Assembly (NCBI GenBank): GCA_020002185.1
Contig: CM034544.1
Span: 1 to 64,000, forward strand
Length of the DNA: 64,000 nt
Reading direction: 5' to 3'
Origin: Paraescarpia echinospica
Taxonomy: Eukaryota > Annelida > Polychaeta > Sabellida > Siboglinidae
Translations under genes and position numbers: made by a program
In this document: positions 37,515 to 48,585 of the stretch, piece by piece
How the letters are laid out: each line of letters opens with the position of its first letter
How positions within the stretch are numbered: the stretch's first letter is position 1
The notes under the pieces: model-generated
What the model was told of the DNA's origin: nothing
What the model saw: only the letters and a program-made list of their open reading frames with translations
Database searches by the model: none

Positions 37515-38520
37515 GATTTATTCAATAAATCACTCACGAAAGGTTTTTCAGACCTTGATTGTGAGCAAAATACACAAACCTCAGAAATTAGTTGTATATA
37601 ATTGGTATATTATTATGCAAGTGTGCATATCCATGTAATATGGCAGGTCTAGTTGACTTATTTATGAATCTGTACATATGCAAAGATGGTACGTTGTTAT
37701 ATTTCATAAACATTTACCAACTTCCGACCCAAAAAAGTCAATGAGGCATAGCATGTATTGTCATAACACTTTTTCTAGGTGTAGCTTGTCCCTATAACAC
37801 AAATAACTACTAACTCTCAATATCCTTCCGTGCTTCCTTCACAACAAAAATGGGATACTTCTGGGTGCCCCAATTTTTTTTTAATAAATCACTCGCGATT
37901 CACGTGATTGTTTTCAGGCATTGATTGCGAGATAAATATAGATGCTTTAATTAACTGTTGTAAATATTTGGTATCTATTCATACCAGTGTATATTATCAG
38001 AGCAATATGACATGTCTGACTGTCTTAGTTATGAATCTACACACACTCAAAGGTGCTACATTGTAATATATATATATAAAATTAGCCAACTTCCGACGCT
38101 AAAAAGTCAACGTGGGGTAGAAGATATTGTTATGAAACTTTTACTAGACATAAAAAGTCTTATAACACAAATAACATTCAATACCCTTCCATGCTTCCTT
38201 CTCAAGAAGAATGGCCCTATTAATAAATAATTCGTGAGAGGGTTTTCAAGCATTGACTGTGAGCTCAATGTACATATTGTTGTTAATATTTGTATATATT
38301 TGTATCTATGCCTATCAGTGTACATTCTCAGAGTAATATGACTTGTTTGACTGTCTTAATTATGAATCTGTACATATTCAAAGATGGTACATTATGGTGC
38401 ATTATTATACTTCTTTAAAAATAACCAACTTCTGATTCAAACAAAAATGGATTTCGGGTAGAAAGTATTGCTACAAAACTTTTACAAGGCATAAAGCAAA
38501 TGCTTATGTAACACAAATAT
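37515..38520 (+). repeat. Left arm of the fold-back element (three subunits)
   Basis: Three diverged direct repeats start at about 37,515, 37,876 and 38,222. Each carries, in order, an AATAAAT block, a GATTGTGAG or GACTGTGAG block, ATGAATCTRYACA, CCAACTTC, and AAAA-GTCAA-type sequence. The outermost matches the outer right arm best and the innermost matches the inner right arm best, so the middle unit is unpaired. Confidence 0.82.
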
Positions 38521-38894
38521 CAAATAATTCTCAAATTTGTCATCACACACAAATTGTAGATGACCTACCAGGTATTTCCTTTTTATGTAACAGTACATAC
38601 TGGGCATGCTTTGACTCAAGCAATCATTATCACTGTTTAATTTGTAATAACAAACTTGTACAAAATCTAAAATCTACATATTTCCATCATATTTCTGGAT
38701 ATAAAAACTTGCACAAATATTTAATTCAATATAACAAATTACTATTAATGCCATATGTATCATTACACGTGTGACACAGGTCTAATACCTACAATTACCT
38801 GTACCATGCAAGAATGAAAACACTCTGTTGATACCTTCATAATACATTAATGATGGATGGAGTGTTTTGACTTGGCCCACTATCTTTCAAACAG

Positions 38895-39755
38895 ATGCTA
38901 TTACTTGGTGTTATACAATCACTTGGTGTTATACAAATTGGTGTTATTACTTGGTGTTATACAAATTGGTGTTATTACTTGGTGTTATACAATCACTTGG
39001 TGTTATTACTTTGTGTTATACAAATTGGTGTTATTACTTGGTGTTATACAATCACTTGGTGTTATTACTTTGTGTTATACAAATTGGTGTTATTACTTGG
39101 TGTTATACAATCACTTGGTGTTATTACTTTGTGTTATGCAAATTTGTGTTATTACTTGGTGTTATACAATCACTTGGTGTTATTACTTTGTGTTAAGCAA
39201 ATTTGTGTTATTACTTTGTGTTATACAATCACTTGGTGTTATTACTTTTTGTTATACAAATTGGTGTTATTACTTGGTGTTATACAATCACTTGGTGTTA
39301 TTACTTTGTGTTATATAAATTGGTGTTATTACTTGGTGTTATACAATCATTTGGTGTTATTACTTTGTGTTATGCAAATTTGTTTTATTACTTGGTGTTA
39401 TACTATCACTTGGTGTTATTACTTGGTGTTCTTACTTGGTGTTATTACTTTGTGTTATGCAAACTGGTATTATTACTTGGTGTTATACAATCACTTCGTT
39501 GTATTGCTTGGTGTTATTACTTGGTGTTATTACTTGGTGTTATACAATCACTTGGTGTTATTACTTGGTGTTATACAATCACTTGGTGTTGTTGCTTGGT
39601 GTTATTACTTGGTGTTATATAATCACTTGGTGTTATTACTTGGTGTTATACAATCACTTGGTGTTATTGCTTGGAGTTATAACTTGGTGTTATACAATCA
39701 CTTGGTGTTATTGCTTGGAGTTATTACTTGGTGTTATACAATCACTTGTTTTTTG
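38895..39755. repeat. 59-bp tandem core of the fold-back element
   Basis: A 59-bp unit, for example CACTTGGTGTTATTACTTTG followed by TGTTATACAAATTGGTG and so on, is itself built from ~15-bp subunits of GGTGTTATTACTT or GGTGTTATACAA. Phase marks at 38,994 and 39,053 show the 59-base spacing. Towards the right the array becomes irregular. It is stop-free in all three plus-strand frames, so the long frames here are artefacts. Confidence 0.93.
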
Positions 39756-39779
39756 CCTAATAAAAGTTTGCAGCAATAG

Positions 39780-40352
39780 TTTCTATCCCACATCCATGTT
39801 CACCATAAGTTTGTTGTTTTTAAGAGAAATATAACATTGTACCACCTTTGAATATGTACAGATTCATAATTAAGACAGTCAAATAAGTCATATTATTCTG
39901 AGAATGTACACTGATATGCACAGATACAAATATATACAAATATTAACATGTATGTTAATATTAATATGCATACATGTATGTTTAGCTCACAATCAATGCT
40001 TGAAAACCCTCTCACAAGTGTTTTATTGATTAAATTTGGGGTACCCAAGGGTCACCATTCTTCTTGAGAAGGAAGCATGGAAGAATACTGACAAAACGTT
40101 TTGTGACAATACATGCTACGCCTCATTGACTTTTTTGGGTCGGAAGATGGTCAATTTTTAAGAAATATAACAACATACCATCTTTGTATAAGTACAGATT
40201 CATAACTAAGACAACCAGACCTGCCATATTACATGGATATGCACACTTGCATGATAATATACCAATTATATACAACTAATTTCTGAGGTTTGTGTATTTT
40301 GCTCACAATCAAGGCAAGAAAATTATCTCGCGAGTAATTTATTGAATAAATC
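39780..40352 (-). repeat. Right arm of the fold-back element (two subunits)
   Basis: The reverse complement matches the left arm. The outer unit (40,352 to about 40,050) pairs with 37,515-37,830 and the inner unit (about 40,045-39,780) pairs with 38,222-38,480. A diagnostic stretch is GTCAATGAGGC in the left arm and GCCTCATTGAC at 40,121-40,131 in the right arm. Confidence 0.85.
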
Positions 40353-40705
40353 ATCATGCTTATCAACTTGGTGCACATTAATCATACACTGTATTTGTGT
40401 TCTAAGTATATTTACGTGATCTATACATTGTAGAGAACAATTCCACAAAGTTTCATTGACACAGGTTAAATAGTTCAAGAAATACTAATGTGAAATGTGA
40501 ATAATTTTATTTATTTTTAAGAAGCTGTCACAAAATGTCACAAATTTCAAATTGCTGTAACTCGAAAACTACTGAAGCTAGAACACTCAAATTTTTTATT
40601 CTTGCTTAACTTTCCAAAGGCTTTTACTAAACTGATTTATTTGCAAATCTAAGAGACAAGTGTTAGTATCATAATGTCTGCATGTCACCACTACCAAAAC
40701 AGTTG
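40353..40705. other. Unassigned AT-rich sequence
   Basis: No gene, RNA or repeat is recognised between the fold-back element and the SINE. Confidence 0.5.
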
Positions 40706-40709
40706 TAAC

Positions 40710-40862
40710 TGAATGTAGTCTGTGAATAAATATATTGTATCTTGTAAGCAATGTAGAATAAACAAACTTGCCCAAGGTTCAACACCGCCGCACAGAATTC
40801 AAATTCGGGTTCTCTCAGCCGAGAGTCCGAAGCTCTTACCGCTGAGTTACTGACCTGTTATT
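40710..40862 (-). mobile_element. tRNA-derived SINE
   Basis: On the minus strand the head reads GTAACTCAGCGGTAAGAGC, a good A-box/D-arm, then TTCGGACTCTCGGC as anticodon-arm sequence, then GAACCCGAATTTGAATTC, a decayed B-box/T-arm. It is followed by GTTGAACCTTGGGCAAG and an AT-rich tail. A tRNA-like head plus a CCTTGGGCAAG body motif is typical of tRNA SINEs in invertebrates. The T-arm changes and lack of a paired acceptor stem argue against a functional tRNA gene. Confidence 0.72.
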
Positions 40863-40904
40863 TAGACAAGAACACTGTCTATATCAAAACGAAATAAACA
40901 AGAT

Positions 40905-42860
40905 GTGTCAATTAGGAGACAACATGCCAAAGAGCTTAAATGCAATCATGTGAGGTTGTGCGGCATTATGATTCAAATTAGTAATAACTGTGAAATCATG
41001 TGCCTCAATGTATATGCATGCCGTGCAATGGCTGGTCGGGAGACAATAAGTTTGCAGGGTATATTATATGGATGTGTTAGGTGTTATACAACAGTTCATG
41101 CACACAACCCCACTCACGTTATATTTGGGGGTGACATGAACACAGATCTGGCTAGGAATACACCTCATGCACATGCATTACGGAATTTTTTATTTTATTT
41201 TAATCTTACGGTATACATAGATGCTCCAGATGTGCAAGTGCCACATACTTATGTAAGCACAAACAATTCTACCTCCAGAATTGATCATTTTTAACCATGG
41301 CTACATTAGGACAGAAGGATCTTGAATGTTATGTTATAGACAACTTGTTGTTTTCTGAGCATGGACCAGTTAAAGTTAGGTTGGGTCTAGGTAAATGTTA
41401 TGTTATAGACAACTTGTTGTTTTCTGAGCATGGACCAGTTAAAGTTAGGTTGGGTCTAAGTAAATGTAGATCACGTGTTCAAAAGAAACTATTGTCACAG
41501 ACTAGTATGGCATTAACCAATACAGTAGTGATCTTGAGTGTCAACTCTCCAGATTACAATATGACAAAGAGGCTTTGCATTGTAAGAATGTAATGTGTAA
41601 AAAACATGTTAACGAATTATCTAGAGTATACAGTGATATATTAAACATGTGCATAGAAGCATCAGAATGTATACCCACCACCTGCCCTAAAATGATGATG
41701 ACAGAATTCGTACTACTAAGATCGCTGAAGCCATTAGAGAAAATAGAATGTGGGACTTGTGGTCTGAGGTGCGCCAGTTAAAGGGCAAAAATTAATTCTT
41801 GCCTTCTAGTATTAACGGGGTAGTGGGTGATGATGAAATAGTGCAACTTTTTTCCAATAAATATAATCACCTCTACAATAGTGTGTCATACGATGTTGAT
41901 GACATAAATGCTATAAGTGCGGATATTAACAAGCAGAGAAAAGAAAACGTTAAATATAATATACATGTGTCAGTTGATGAGGTTATCGAAGGTGTCCAGC
42001 AACTGAAGCTGGGTAAGTCAGATGGTGAAGTGGATCTTAATTATGATCATATCATACATGGTCCGAAAATACTATTTGTGCTGTTAGCATAAATTTTTAA
42101 CAGTATGTTGATACATGGTCTTAGCTCCGACTCAATGTTAGTGGGAACTATGGCCCCTATACCAAAAGACAAGAAACAATTAGTACGTATATATCAGAAC
42201 ATTTTAGAACTATTAGTCTTGGTAAAATTATTGCTAAACTGTTTGATGTTGTTATACTATCTAAGGAACAAAATGCACTTGCAATATCGCATTTGCAAGT
42301 TGGTTTTCATCAAAATATTCCCTCTACTCATTGCACATATGTTATGATGGAAACAATCTGTTATTGCAATGCAAATGGCAGTAATGTGTATGCACTCATG
42401 TTGGATGCCAGCAAGGCATTCGACAGGGTCAATTATTCTAAGGTGTCCATCTATGTGGATGGATTGTTTGAACAGTTAGAAAAAGAGTAGGGCAACCATT
42501 ATACAGGTGGTATTGGATGCGCAGACGACCTCACTTTTCTAACACCCACAAGATCTGGACTGAAAGTTGTAATTGAGATTTCCAAAAACTATGTAGATGA
42601 ATACAGTGTATGTAGCCATCAACAGAAGTGTGGTTTTCAATGGCACCATGTTCTACATTACCAAGGATGCTGTACACCTGGGCCATCATATATATCCATT
42701 GTTAATAAGGATAGTTAAGTCGCCGATACTACTGCTACATTTTGGACAGATATGTTCATGACTGATTTTTATCATATTAAGACGACTATAAATGGCAATT
42801 TATTTAAACAAAAAAAACATTGCTGCTCTTACTATGTCCGACTGGCGGGTATTCGACTAT
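40905..42860 (+). pseudogene. LINE endonuclease-reverse transcriptase, heavily broken
   Basis: Plus-strand pieces in LINE order: VIFGGDMNTDLAR and TSRIDHF (endonuclease end, 41,120-41,293); DNLLFSEHGPVKVRL (41,340-41,385, duplicated); CKNVMCKKHVNELSRVYSDI (Cys-rich linker, 41,580-41,640); EVIEGVQQLKLGKSDGEV (RT start, 41,975-42,035); GTMAPIPKDKK (42,147-42,178); LMLDASKAFDRVNY (42,397-42,438, catalytic Asp motif); IGCADDLTFLTPTRSGLKVV (42,511-42,570, FADD/YADD changed to CADD); then FWTDMFMTDFYHI and GNLFKQKKHCCSYY (42,745-42,830). RT motif B between RVNY and the next block is deleted, and frameshifts and stops separate most pieces. The style suggests an I/Nimb-like LINE; the clade call is tentative. 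Confidence 0.85.
41327..41464 (+). repeat. 69-bp exact tandem duplication inside the LINE
   Basis: TGTTATGTTATAGACAACTT starts at 41,327 and again at 41,396. The duplication is 23 codons (CYVIDNLLFSEHGPVKVRLG...), in frame, with one difference near the end of the unit (GGTCTAGG versus GGTCTAAG). Confidence 0.95.
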
Positions 42861-42874
42861 ATAATAAAATCTTT

Positions 42875-43310
42875 AATAAAATCTTTATTTTCGCACATTG
42901 AAAATGGCAATTGTACATTGTTTAAAATACAGTAATATCCGTAATAATACGGCTGACATCATCATCGTTTAAACTAGTACATGTCTTAAGACTATGTTTG
43001 ATTTCTAACATTTCATAGAAAGCATTCACATTATATATTATTTTGTTTGATACACCAGCCTGTCACACACTGAATATCACATGCAAACACATCATCAATT
43101 GTGTTATATTTATTTAGGATGTGACGGTAATTTGTGCTACTATTTGACCATGGATTTTCAATAGATATCTTGGCAACACTGCTTATAATCGGTGAATTGT
43201 GGTTCATGGCTTTATTAAGAAATGTTGTGAACCGATGCTTTAAGATGACCAATAACGGTAAACTATGAGATAACAATGATATAACCTCACCGTGTAGGCA
43301 GTGCTAGCCC
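42875..43310 (-). pseudogene. 3' end of a related LINE, opposite strand
   Basis: Minus-strand frame 43,276-43,031 reads SLPLLVILKHRFTTFLNKAM, then ENPWSNSSTNYRHILNKYN. This resembles the region after RT in the same kind of LINE (LP..LxxRFxxFLxxxxxS, then NPxS...NYR.IL). Downstream the sequence decays to AATAAAG and a short tandem tail (AAGATTTTATT twice) at about 42,862-42,890. The two LINE pieces therefore meet tail to tail. Confidence 0.62.
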
Positions 43311-44050
43311 CCACAACTTCCTTAGTGATTGTCACCATGCTATGCATATAGTGCCAAGTTCCAGCACTTACTCTGGACTGGAGATCCCACAGTGGAGCTC
43401 CATGGCGCCATAGTAAACATATTGTTAGTTACCGCCGCTAATGATATGTATATCCATGTAAAATTTACTTAGCGTATTTATCAGTTATTATGTTATCATT
43501 TGCTGATGTGTCGTCCGGGTCATGTGACAACAAATATGCACTAAATTGACTAAAATTAAACTACTATGGACCGCCTGTGTTGACATTATAAGTCATAACA
43601 AGAGAAACAGAGAGCACGGCGTTGGGCATTACGAATACTAAATATATAATGAAATACATATGCAAAAAATAAATTAAATGTTAACAGTCTAAACAACTAA
43701 ACTGATAACTATTCACATTAAACACCCGGAAATATCAACGTAAATAATGACATTTATTGCCAACGAGGCTTACCATTCCTACTCGCATTACGGAAAATGT
43801 TTTCGCGCGACTTCGTTTTTCGGTCGTTATTTGTAAGCATTTCGCAAAAAATCTAATTTGTTTCACCATATGTTTGCTCAAATTGGATAAAGTAAGTGAT
43901 ACATAGTTAGAATATGTGTCTATGACGCACACATTTCTTCTGATGTTTGTAAACAAAACGGCATGTTATGATTAACGTTAGTTGTTACGATTTACGAAGT
44001 TACGACTTACGTGTCTGACTCACGAGTCGGCCTGCAAATAAATGATAAAT
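43311..44050. other. Unassigned sequence
   Basis: Nothing coding is recognised. TGTTTGTAAACA occurs at 43,944-43,955. Confidence 0.5.
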
Positions 44051-44057
44051 ACAATAA

Positions 44058-44442
44058 CTAGCTTACCGGTACACCCAATCGCTGTCTGTAAATGTGCAGG
44101 TATGCTGCCGTCTTGAATATGTTCTGGGCTGCACCGAACGCACAAACTCGCTTCTGTTTGTTCAGAAAAGAAATCCTCGTGAACATGTCGTGCGTACAGT
44201 TTTCTATTCTTACGTTGGCGCCCAGGAAGTTAATGCGTTGGTGGCGCCACATGGTGGCCCATATGCTGCTCAAGAAGTACACATTCAAAAATTTGTCTGC
44301 GGACTCCCAAATATTTATAAGCAGAGTGCGAGACCAGGAAACTCGCACCATTTTCCTGCTCAACGCTAATTGGGGTGACCTAGAAATACACAAGATCACC
44401 TGTTGTTTGTTTGTAAACATGTATCCCTATGTGACAGGCTGA
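44058..44442. other. Open on both strands, no recognised product
   Basis: A minus-strand frame of 120 codons (44,420-44,058) and plus-strand frames of 116 and 91 codons overlap completely. Base composition is higher in GC than the flanks. None of the translations shows a family motif I know, so I do not call a gene. A second TGTTTGTAAACA lies at 44,408-44,419. Confidence 0.35.
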
Positions 44443-44579
44443 CAGTGTTAGGAATAACAGTGCCATTGTGTTTTAATTTGTGGCACTGCCATATAGGAAT
44501 TGATTAAACTGTTTGTAGAAATTCTAGTTAAACTTAGTATTAACGAAACGTAGACCGTAATCCCGCTCTAAGCACACCT

Positions 44580-44760
44580 GTCGAGTTATACACCTGCGTG
44601 CCGTACGCGTGCCGTCCCAGCGTCTGGGCTAGTCGGTGTGTGGCCAAGCGTGACCTCGAGTACACGCGACATCAGCTGTTCAGTGTTTGTAAACACGAGC
44701 AGGTTCGTCGGCTCCTAACTGATACCCGCAATTATATGTAACAAAATAGGTAAACGCTTA
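44580..44760. repeat. Diverged partial copy of repeat D
   Basis: GTGTGTGGCCAAGCGTGACC, then CATCAGCTG, TGTTTGTAAACA (44,684-44,695) and CCCGCAATTA resemble D (GTGTGCAGCCAGGCGTGACC, CATTAGCTG, TGTTTGTAAACA), though the CCCGCAATTA-like block is in a different order. Similarity is short, so this is tentative. Confidence 0.45.
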
Positions 44761-44844
44761 GCGGCGTTGACGTCCATATATCTTCGTAAATTGCTGTGTT
44801 TTCGCGTGATATTGCAAGTGGTCATTCGGGCAGACATTCGGGCA

Positions 44845-44995
44845 GGCACACACGGACGAACACACGCGTCACATGCACCATCGCAAGGGGGCAGCTAGGT
44901 GGCAGGCAGACGACAGAGAGCAAGCGGCAGTCGGCTGATATACATATGGCACGCACGCACGCACGCACGCACGCACACAGGCACGCACATCAATA
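44845..44995. repeat. Simple-sequence region (ACGC-rich)
   Basis: CACGCACGCACGCACGCACG (44,950-44,985) with flanking GGGCAGRCA and CACACGGACG phrases. Confidence 0.85.
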
Positions 44996-45009
44996 GAAAA
45001 CGCCCTGAT

Positions 45010-46140
45010 TGTGGGAGCGGTCTATTATGAAACTACCGGTTTACAGACTGGAGAAACGAACGGTACTGAAAAAAAGGTGAAATATGAGTATCGGGGATAT
45101 ATGCTTGTTTGTACGCTGAAAGCTACACCACGTAGTCGACATCGTGGAGTTAAGCTGTACTCCAAGGTCACGTATGTTGGCGGAAGTGCTGACGTTGCAA
45201 CCGCAGATGTTGATGGGAAGAGGCGGTGGCTGTGGAACACGGTTGTTTGGTGCTGCAAACAGCATCGCCTCTGTCTTCGCCTCGTTCAAAAGCAGGTAGC
45301 GCGACGCTAGCCATGCTTTCACGTCAGTCACACAACGGGATGTCCGATCGAAAAATCGACATAGAGTTGGGTGTCGTCAGCGTAGACATGACAGCGAACA
45401 CCGGCCGTGCTTCTCGAATACGTTGGAAAGACCAGCACAGTGTATAGAAAATAATAGAGGGCCCAAAACACTGCCCTGTGGAACTCCATGTCGTAGTCGG
45501 CTGTCGCAAGAAAGACGACCTTCAAAGCTGACGCACTGTAAACTGTGTTCGGTCGGCAAGGTAAGAGGTGAGCCAGCAAAGTGCGTCGCCTCGCACGCAG
45601 ATTCGGTCTAGTTCAGCGACAAGAATGTCATGGTCGATCGTGTCGAACGCAGCGCTGACGTCAAGTAGAACTAGTACTGCATGCTTACGAGCATCCAGTG
45701 ATCTTAACACGTCGTCTTGGATACACAACATCGCTGTCTCAGGTTGGCGTCTGAGAGAATATCATGTAGAGCTGGATGATGGCGGTCGGTAGATGACGAA
45801 CAGGCGTAATGTAGAGGAGACTCTGTGGCAGGGTAACTGAAAGACGAGACACTCAAAAGATGAAGCGGGCCAAAGACGGGAGTGGTCGACAATATACGAT
45901 GCTCTGAACAGAACGCCGACACCGACGTCACGACGGTTACTCCGAGCAACGTGCTCAAAGAGATAGCCGCAAGGTGTGACGGCGATCGCAGACACAGTGT
46001 TCTCGCTGGATAGCCAGGTCTCCGTAATGCATAGTGTGTCCAGGTCATGATCGGGAACGTAGTCAACAAGAAAATCTGCCTTGTCGCAAACTGACCTCGC
46101 ATTCAGCAAACACAACTCCTCGTTAAAAACAGGTAAAATA
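45010..46140 (-). pseudogene. LINE with internal deletion (CR1/jockey-group), minus strand
   Basis: From 46,115 downward: LLNARSVCDKADFLVDYVPD, ITETWLSSENTVSA, FEHVARSNRRDVGVGVLF, FVIYRPPSSSST (endonuclease N-terminal half). Then, after loss of the rest of the endonuclease and the RT fingers near 45,750, VLVLLDVSAAFDTIDHDIL (45,665-45,610), LRHGVPQGSVLGPLLFSIHC (about 45,490-45,435), VYADDTQLYVDFSIGHPVV (catalytic YADD intact, about 45,390-45,330), and DVKAWLASRYLLLNEAKTEA and IRDLGVQLNSTMS (to about 45,140). Frameshifts separate the RT blocks, and the C-terminus and 3' UTR are missing. It is dead but relatively well conserved. Confidence 0.88.
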
Positions 46141-46654
46141 CAAAATATGCACGGAGCTTATAACGGTGCAGCCACATGCAGGCGCGACCAATAGCCGATG
46201 ATGTACCCACGTACCCATCAAATGGTTCCTGGGTTCCTGGAAGAAATTAACAGCGTGTGACAGCGCCGAAGTGAATAGGATGTTGATTGATTGGAAATTA
46301 ACGTAACGCTTAATCGCTCTGCGTAATCATTATTAACTGCAAACGTTCGTTGAGCTGTATTATATCGACGAAATGGAGGAACGCGTGAAAGACGGTTGCT
46401 TACAACACAACATCCATTTTATGTTGACACTGCTTCCAGACCGGATAGTGCGCGATGTCCTACCAAGAGAACAACATCAATTAAAGGGCTCGTATAAACC
46501 TGGAGCGCGCCAACCTCGTGGAGAAATATCCAAGGGACAATAAACAATAACCAAACTGTGGGGTAAGTGACAACATAACTTACTTTTACGTCAATTATAT
46601 TTATGTATTCGTTCGTCAAGGCATAGTTTCGTCAGGAAGAGTAATAAAACGTGA
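46141..46654. other. Unassigned sequence
   Basis: No gene, RNA or tandem repeat is recognised. Confidence 0.5.
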
Positions 46655-47030
46655 CATACAGCTATTATAAAGCCTGATTATAATATCTTAATTTCAGTTA
46701 GAAATAGTAGTTATGATTAATAACTCGTAGCATATATTATTATTGTAATAAAATCCACATTAAACTTATTGATCTGTTTTAAATATAAAAAGTGTTGTTA
46801 TGGCTCAAGGGACCCCACTGTTGGAGTCCCTTCAGCCACATCACACACTTCAACCAATTTGCATGTATTTGAAAATTTACATATCCCAGCTTGACAAATT
46901 TCACGACCTTCTTAGAGGACATAGACATTCATATGACAGTGCAATCGTAATGTTAAAATATGTACAATTTAAAAAAATTATTGCTGAAAACGTAACAAAA
47001 TTGCTCATTGGTACAAAACTAATATAACTG
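46655..47030. repeat. Dispersed repeat X, copy 1 (uninterrupted)
   Basis: This copy aligns with a second copy at 50,880-57,922 that has been split by two insertions. Shared stretches include ATAATATCTTAATTT, GGCTCAAGG.ACCCCAC, ATATCCCAGC (ATCCCAGC in copy 2), AGTGCAAT.GTAATGTTAAAA and GCTGAAAACGT. An open frame of 75 codons (46,800-47,027) begins at GGCTCAAGG but is not conserved in copy 2, so I do not call it a gene. Class unknown. Confidence 0.8.
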
Positions 47031-47751
47031 ACGACGCAACGTATGACCTTCACAACAGGTCTTCAACATGTCGCTGTGCATTGCCGTCATACATCCGGGC
47101 ATCGCTGGGTAAGCTCGTAGTCAAATGTATAAAAGTGAGTGTGACTTTGTATGTCGATCATCACAAATGTGGGCCGACGCGGACGAATATTTGCCCTACG
47201 GTGTGTCAGTCTGACGGACATGGGGTAGTTTGATGTTACATGGGTGTAAACATAAATTGTCTTGGTATGTCTGAATGTGTAGGAGGATTCGCAGCTGCAA
47301 AGAGTCTTGTACGCCAGGGAGGTGAGGTGAAGACAACACAGCAGTCAAGCGGTGCTCGTCATCGACGACTTTAAACACAAACAGTTAGCAAGATATGAGT
47401 TGGCCAATGATGGCTACTGCATAAGTTTCATTGCTACTTCGTTGAACCAATGAGTGGTGGAAGCTGAGAGTAGTCCTGATGTAGACCCTATATATGTTTG
47501 ATTGTTTAACATACATTGTAGAGTTGTTATTACATAACTTACAATAAAGGAGAACAATTTTCAGCAGCACCGGCCCACCCTAATTTCAGATACGTCATGA
47601 CCAACAGCGAGACAGCGCACAGCGCGACAGCGTAGTTGTGAGCAACGGTGCCATCAAGGCAAAACTTGACGTCAATGAGGGAGACATACATAAAGTTCCA
47701 CACTCGGCGGGGCCTAGATGTGGAGTACTGAAGATTAAACAGACAATACAG
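47031..47751. other. Unassigned sequence
   Basis: A minus-strand frame 47,378-47,196 contains VVDDEHRLTAVL, which faintly recalls the C-terminal part of hAT-type transposases. This is too weak to call. No other signal is seen. Confidence 0.35.
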
Positions 47752-48585
47752 TGAAGTTAGTGGAGGTGGAGGCAACAAAGGCACGATTTATTGACACCTT
47801 AGCTTCCTGGCGTGTCCATCGATTTGTTGACACCGTTAATACTGCTAATCGATATTGTGATTGACCAACCCGTTTTGTATGCGCCTCTGTAAGCTTGGTT
47901 TCCAAGGATTTAGGCGCAATAGAAGTTTCCTGGTTACAATGAGGCCACGACCGAGAGGAGTATTGTTGAAAACGTTCTCAGCTGTAATCAATTAATTATT
48001 TTGTTTCCACTTATTTTTTTCCAATTAACGTGTTGACATGATGAGGTATTTCCACAGATTTATGTCTGACTTGCATTAGCAAGACAAATCGTGACCCACC
48101 ACTAGTTAACGTTAATGTTGTATTTGCTGTTGCTGGCTTTATAGCTTGCTGCTTTTATATGTAAAATAATGATATCGATTAATATAATAGTTTCTGTTAA
48201 ATAAAACTCAACTAATCCACCTTTCAATCTAGGCTATGTTATGGCTGTATATCGCATCATCGACCTGTCGTGTGTTGAAAGGCCCCAACATGATAAACGG
48301 ATATTTTGCTGTCACCAAATCCCGGCAATTACGTGTCACTCACACGTAATGTGTTTGTGTACAACGGTGTGCAGCCAGGCGTGACCGACAAGTGCACCTG
48401 CCATTAGCTGTTTGTAAACAAATTGGCAACGAGCTGACTCTGAATGCACTTGGCGCCGCGTCGTGTTGACAACACGTCTATCTACACAGGAGAAGTACGT
48501 TGACTTCGTGGTCCATCATCGTCTGGGCGTTCTATGTGTCATTTCCGGCGCCTTGGAACCTTCTGTTTCGTCACAACAATAATAC
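47752..48585. repeat. Dispersed repeat D, copy 2
   Basis: Collinear with 22,708-23,905 from AAGTTAGTGGAGGTG to CTTGGAACCTTCTGTTTC, with a single copy of the 74-bp segment (about 48,198-48,275) and scattered substitutions. TGTTTGTAAACA is at 48,409-48,420. No FLYWCH or transposase sequence follows; instead a (TAA)n run and a LINE 3' end abut it. Confidence 0.88.

Larger units (their letters stand above)
37515..40352. mobile_element. Fold-back element with tandem-repeat core
   Basis: The left arm (37,515-38,520) and right arm (39,780-40,352) are inverted copies of each other over hundreds of bases. For example, TGGTATATTATTATGCAAGT near 37,602 pairs with the complement of ACTTGCATGATAATATACCA near 40,245. 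Both ends finish in a 17-base palindrome-like block, GATTTATTCAATAAATC on the left and AATTTATTGAATAAATC on the right. The arms are made of ~300-350-bp subunits (three left, two right). Between them lie about 350 bp of unique sequence and a 59-bp tandem array. No transposase is encoded. The structure matches fold-back type non-autonomous DNA elements; I could not identify a clear target duplication. Confidence 0.8.

Noticed and set aside
38857..39834. Several overlapping open frames of 109-294 codons
   Set aside because: They are frames of the 59-bp tandem core (periodic VLLLGVIQSLGVIT-type peptides) with no independent coding evidence.
40790..40862. Functional tRNA gene on the minus strand
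   Set aside because: The B-box/T-arm is decayed, the acceptor stem does not pair, and a SINE body follows.
40905..43310. Twin-priming inversion of one LINE
   Set aside because: In twin priming the inverted 5' piece lies upstream of the 3' piece; here the pieces meet tail to tail with the 3' tail between them.
44058..44442. A host gene of 116-120 codons
   Set aside because: Both strands are open with no recognisable motif, conserved start context or neighbour evidence; left as unassigned.
47196..47378. hAT transposase C-terminus (DDEHRLTAVL)
   Set aside because: The resemblance is about ten residues, with no hAT dimerisation motif afterwards.
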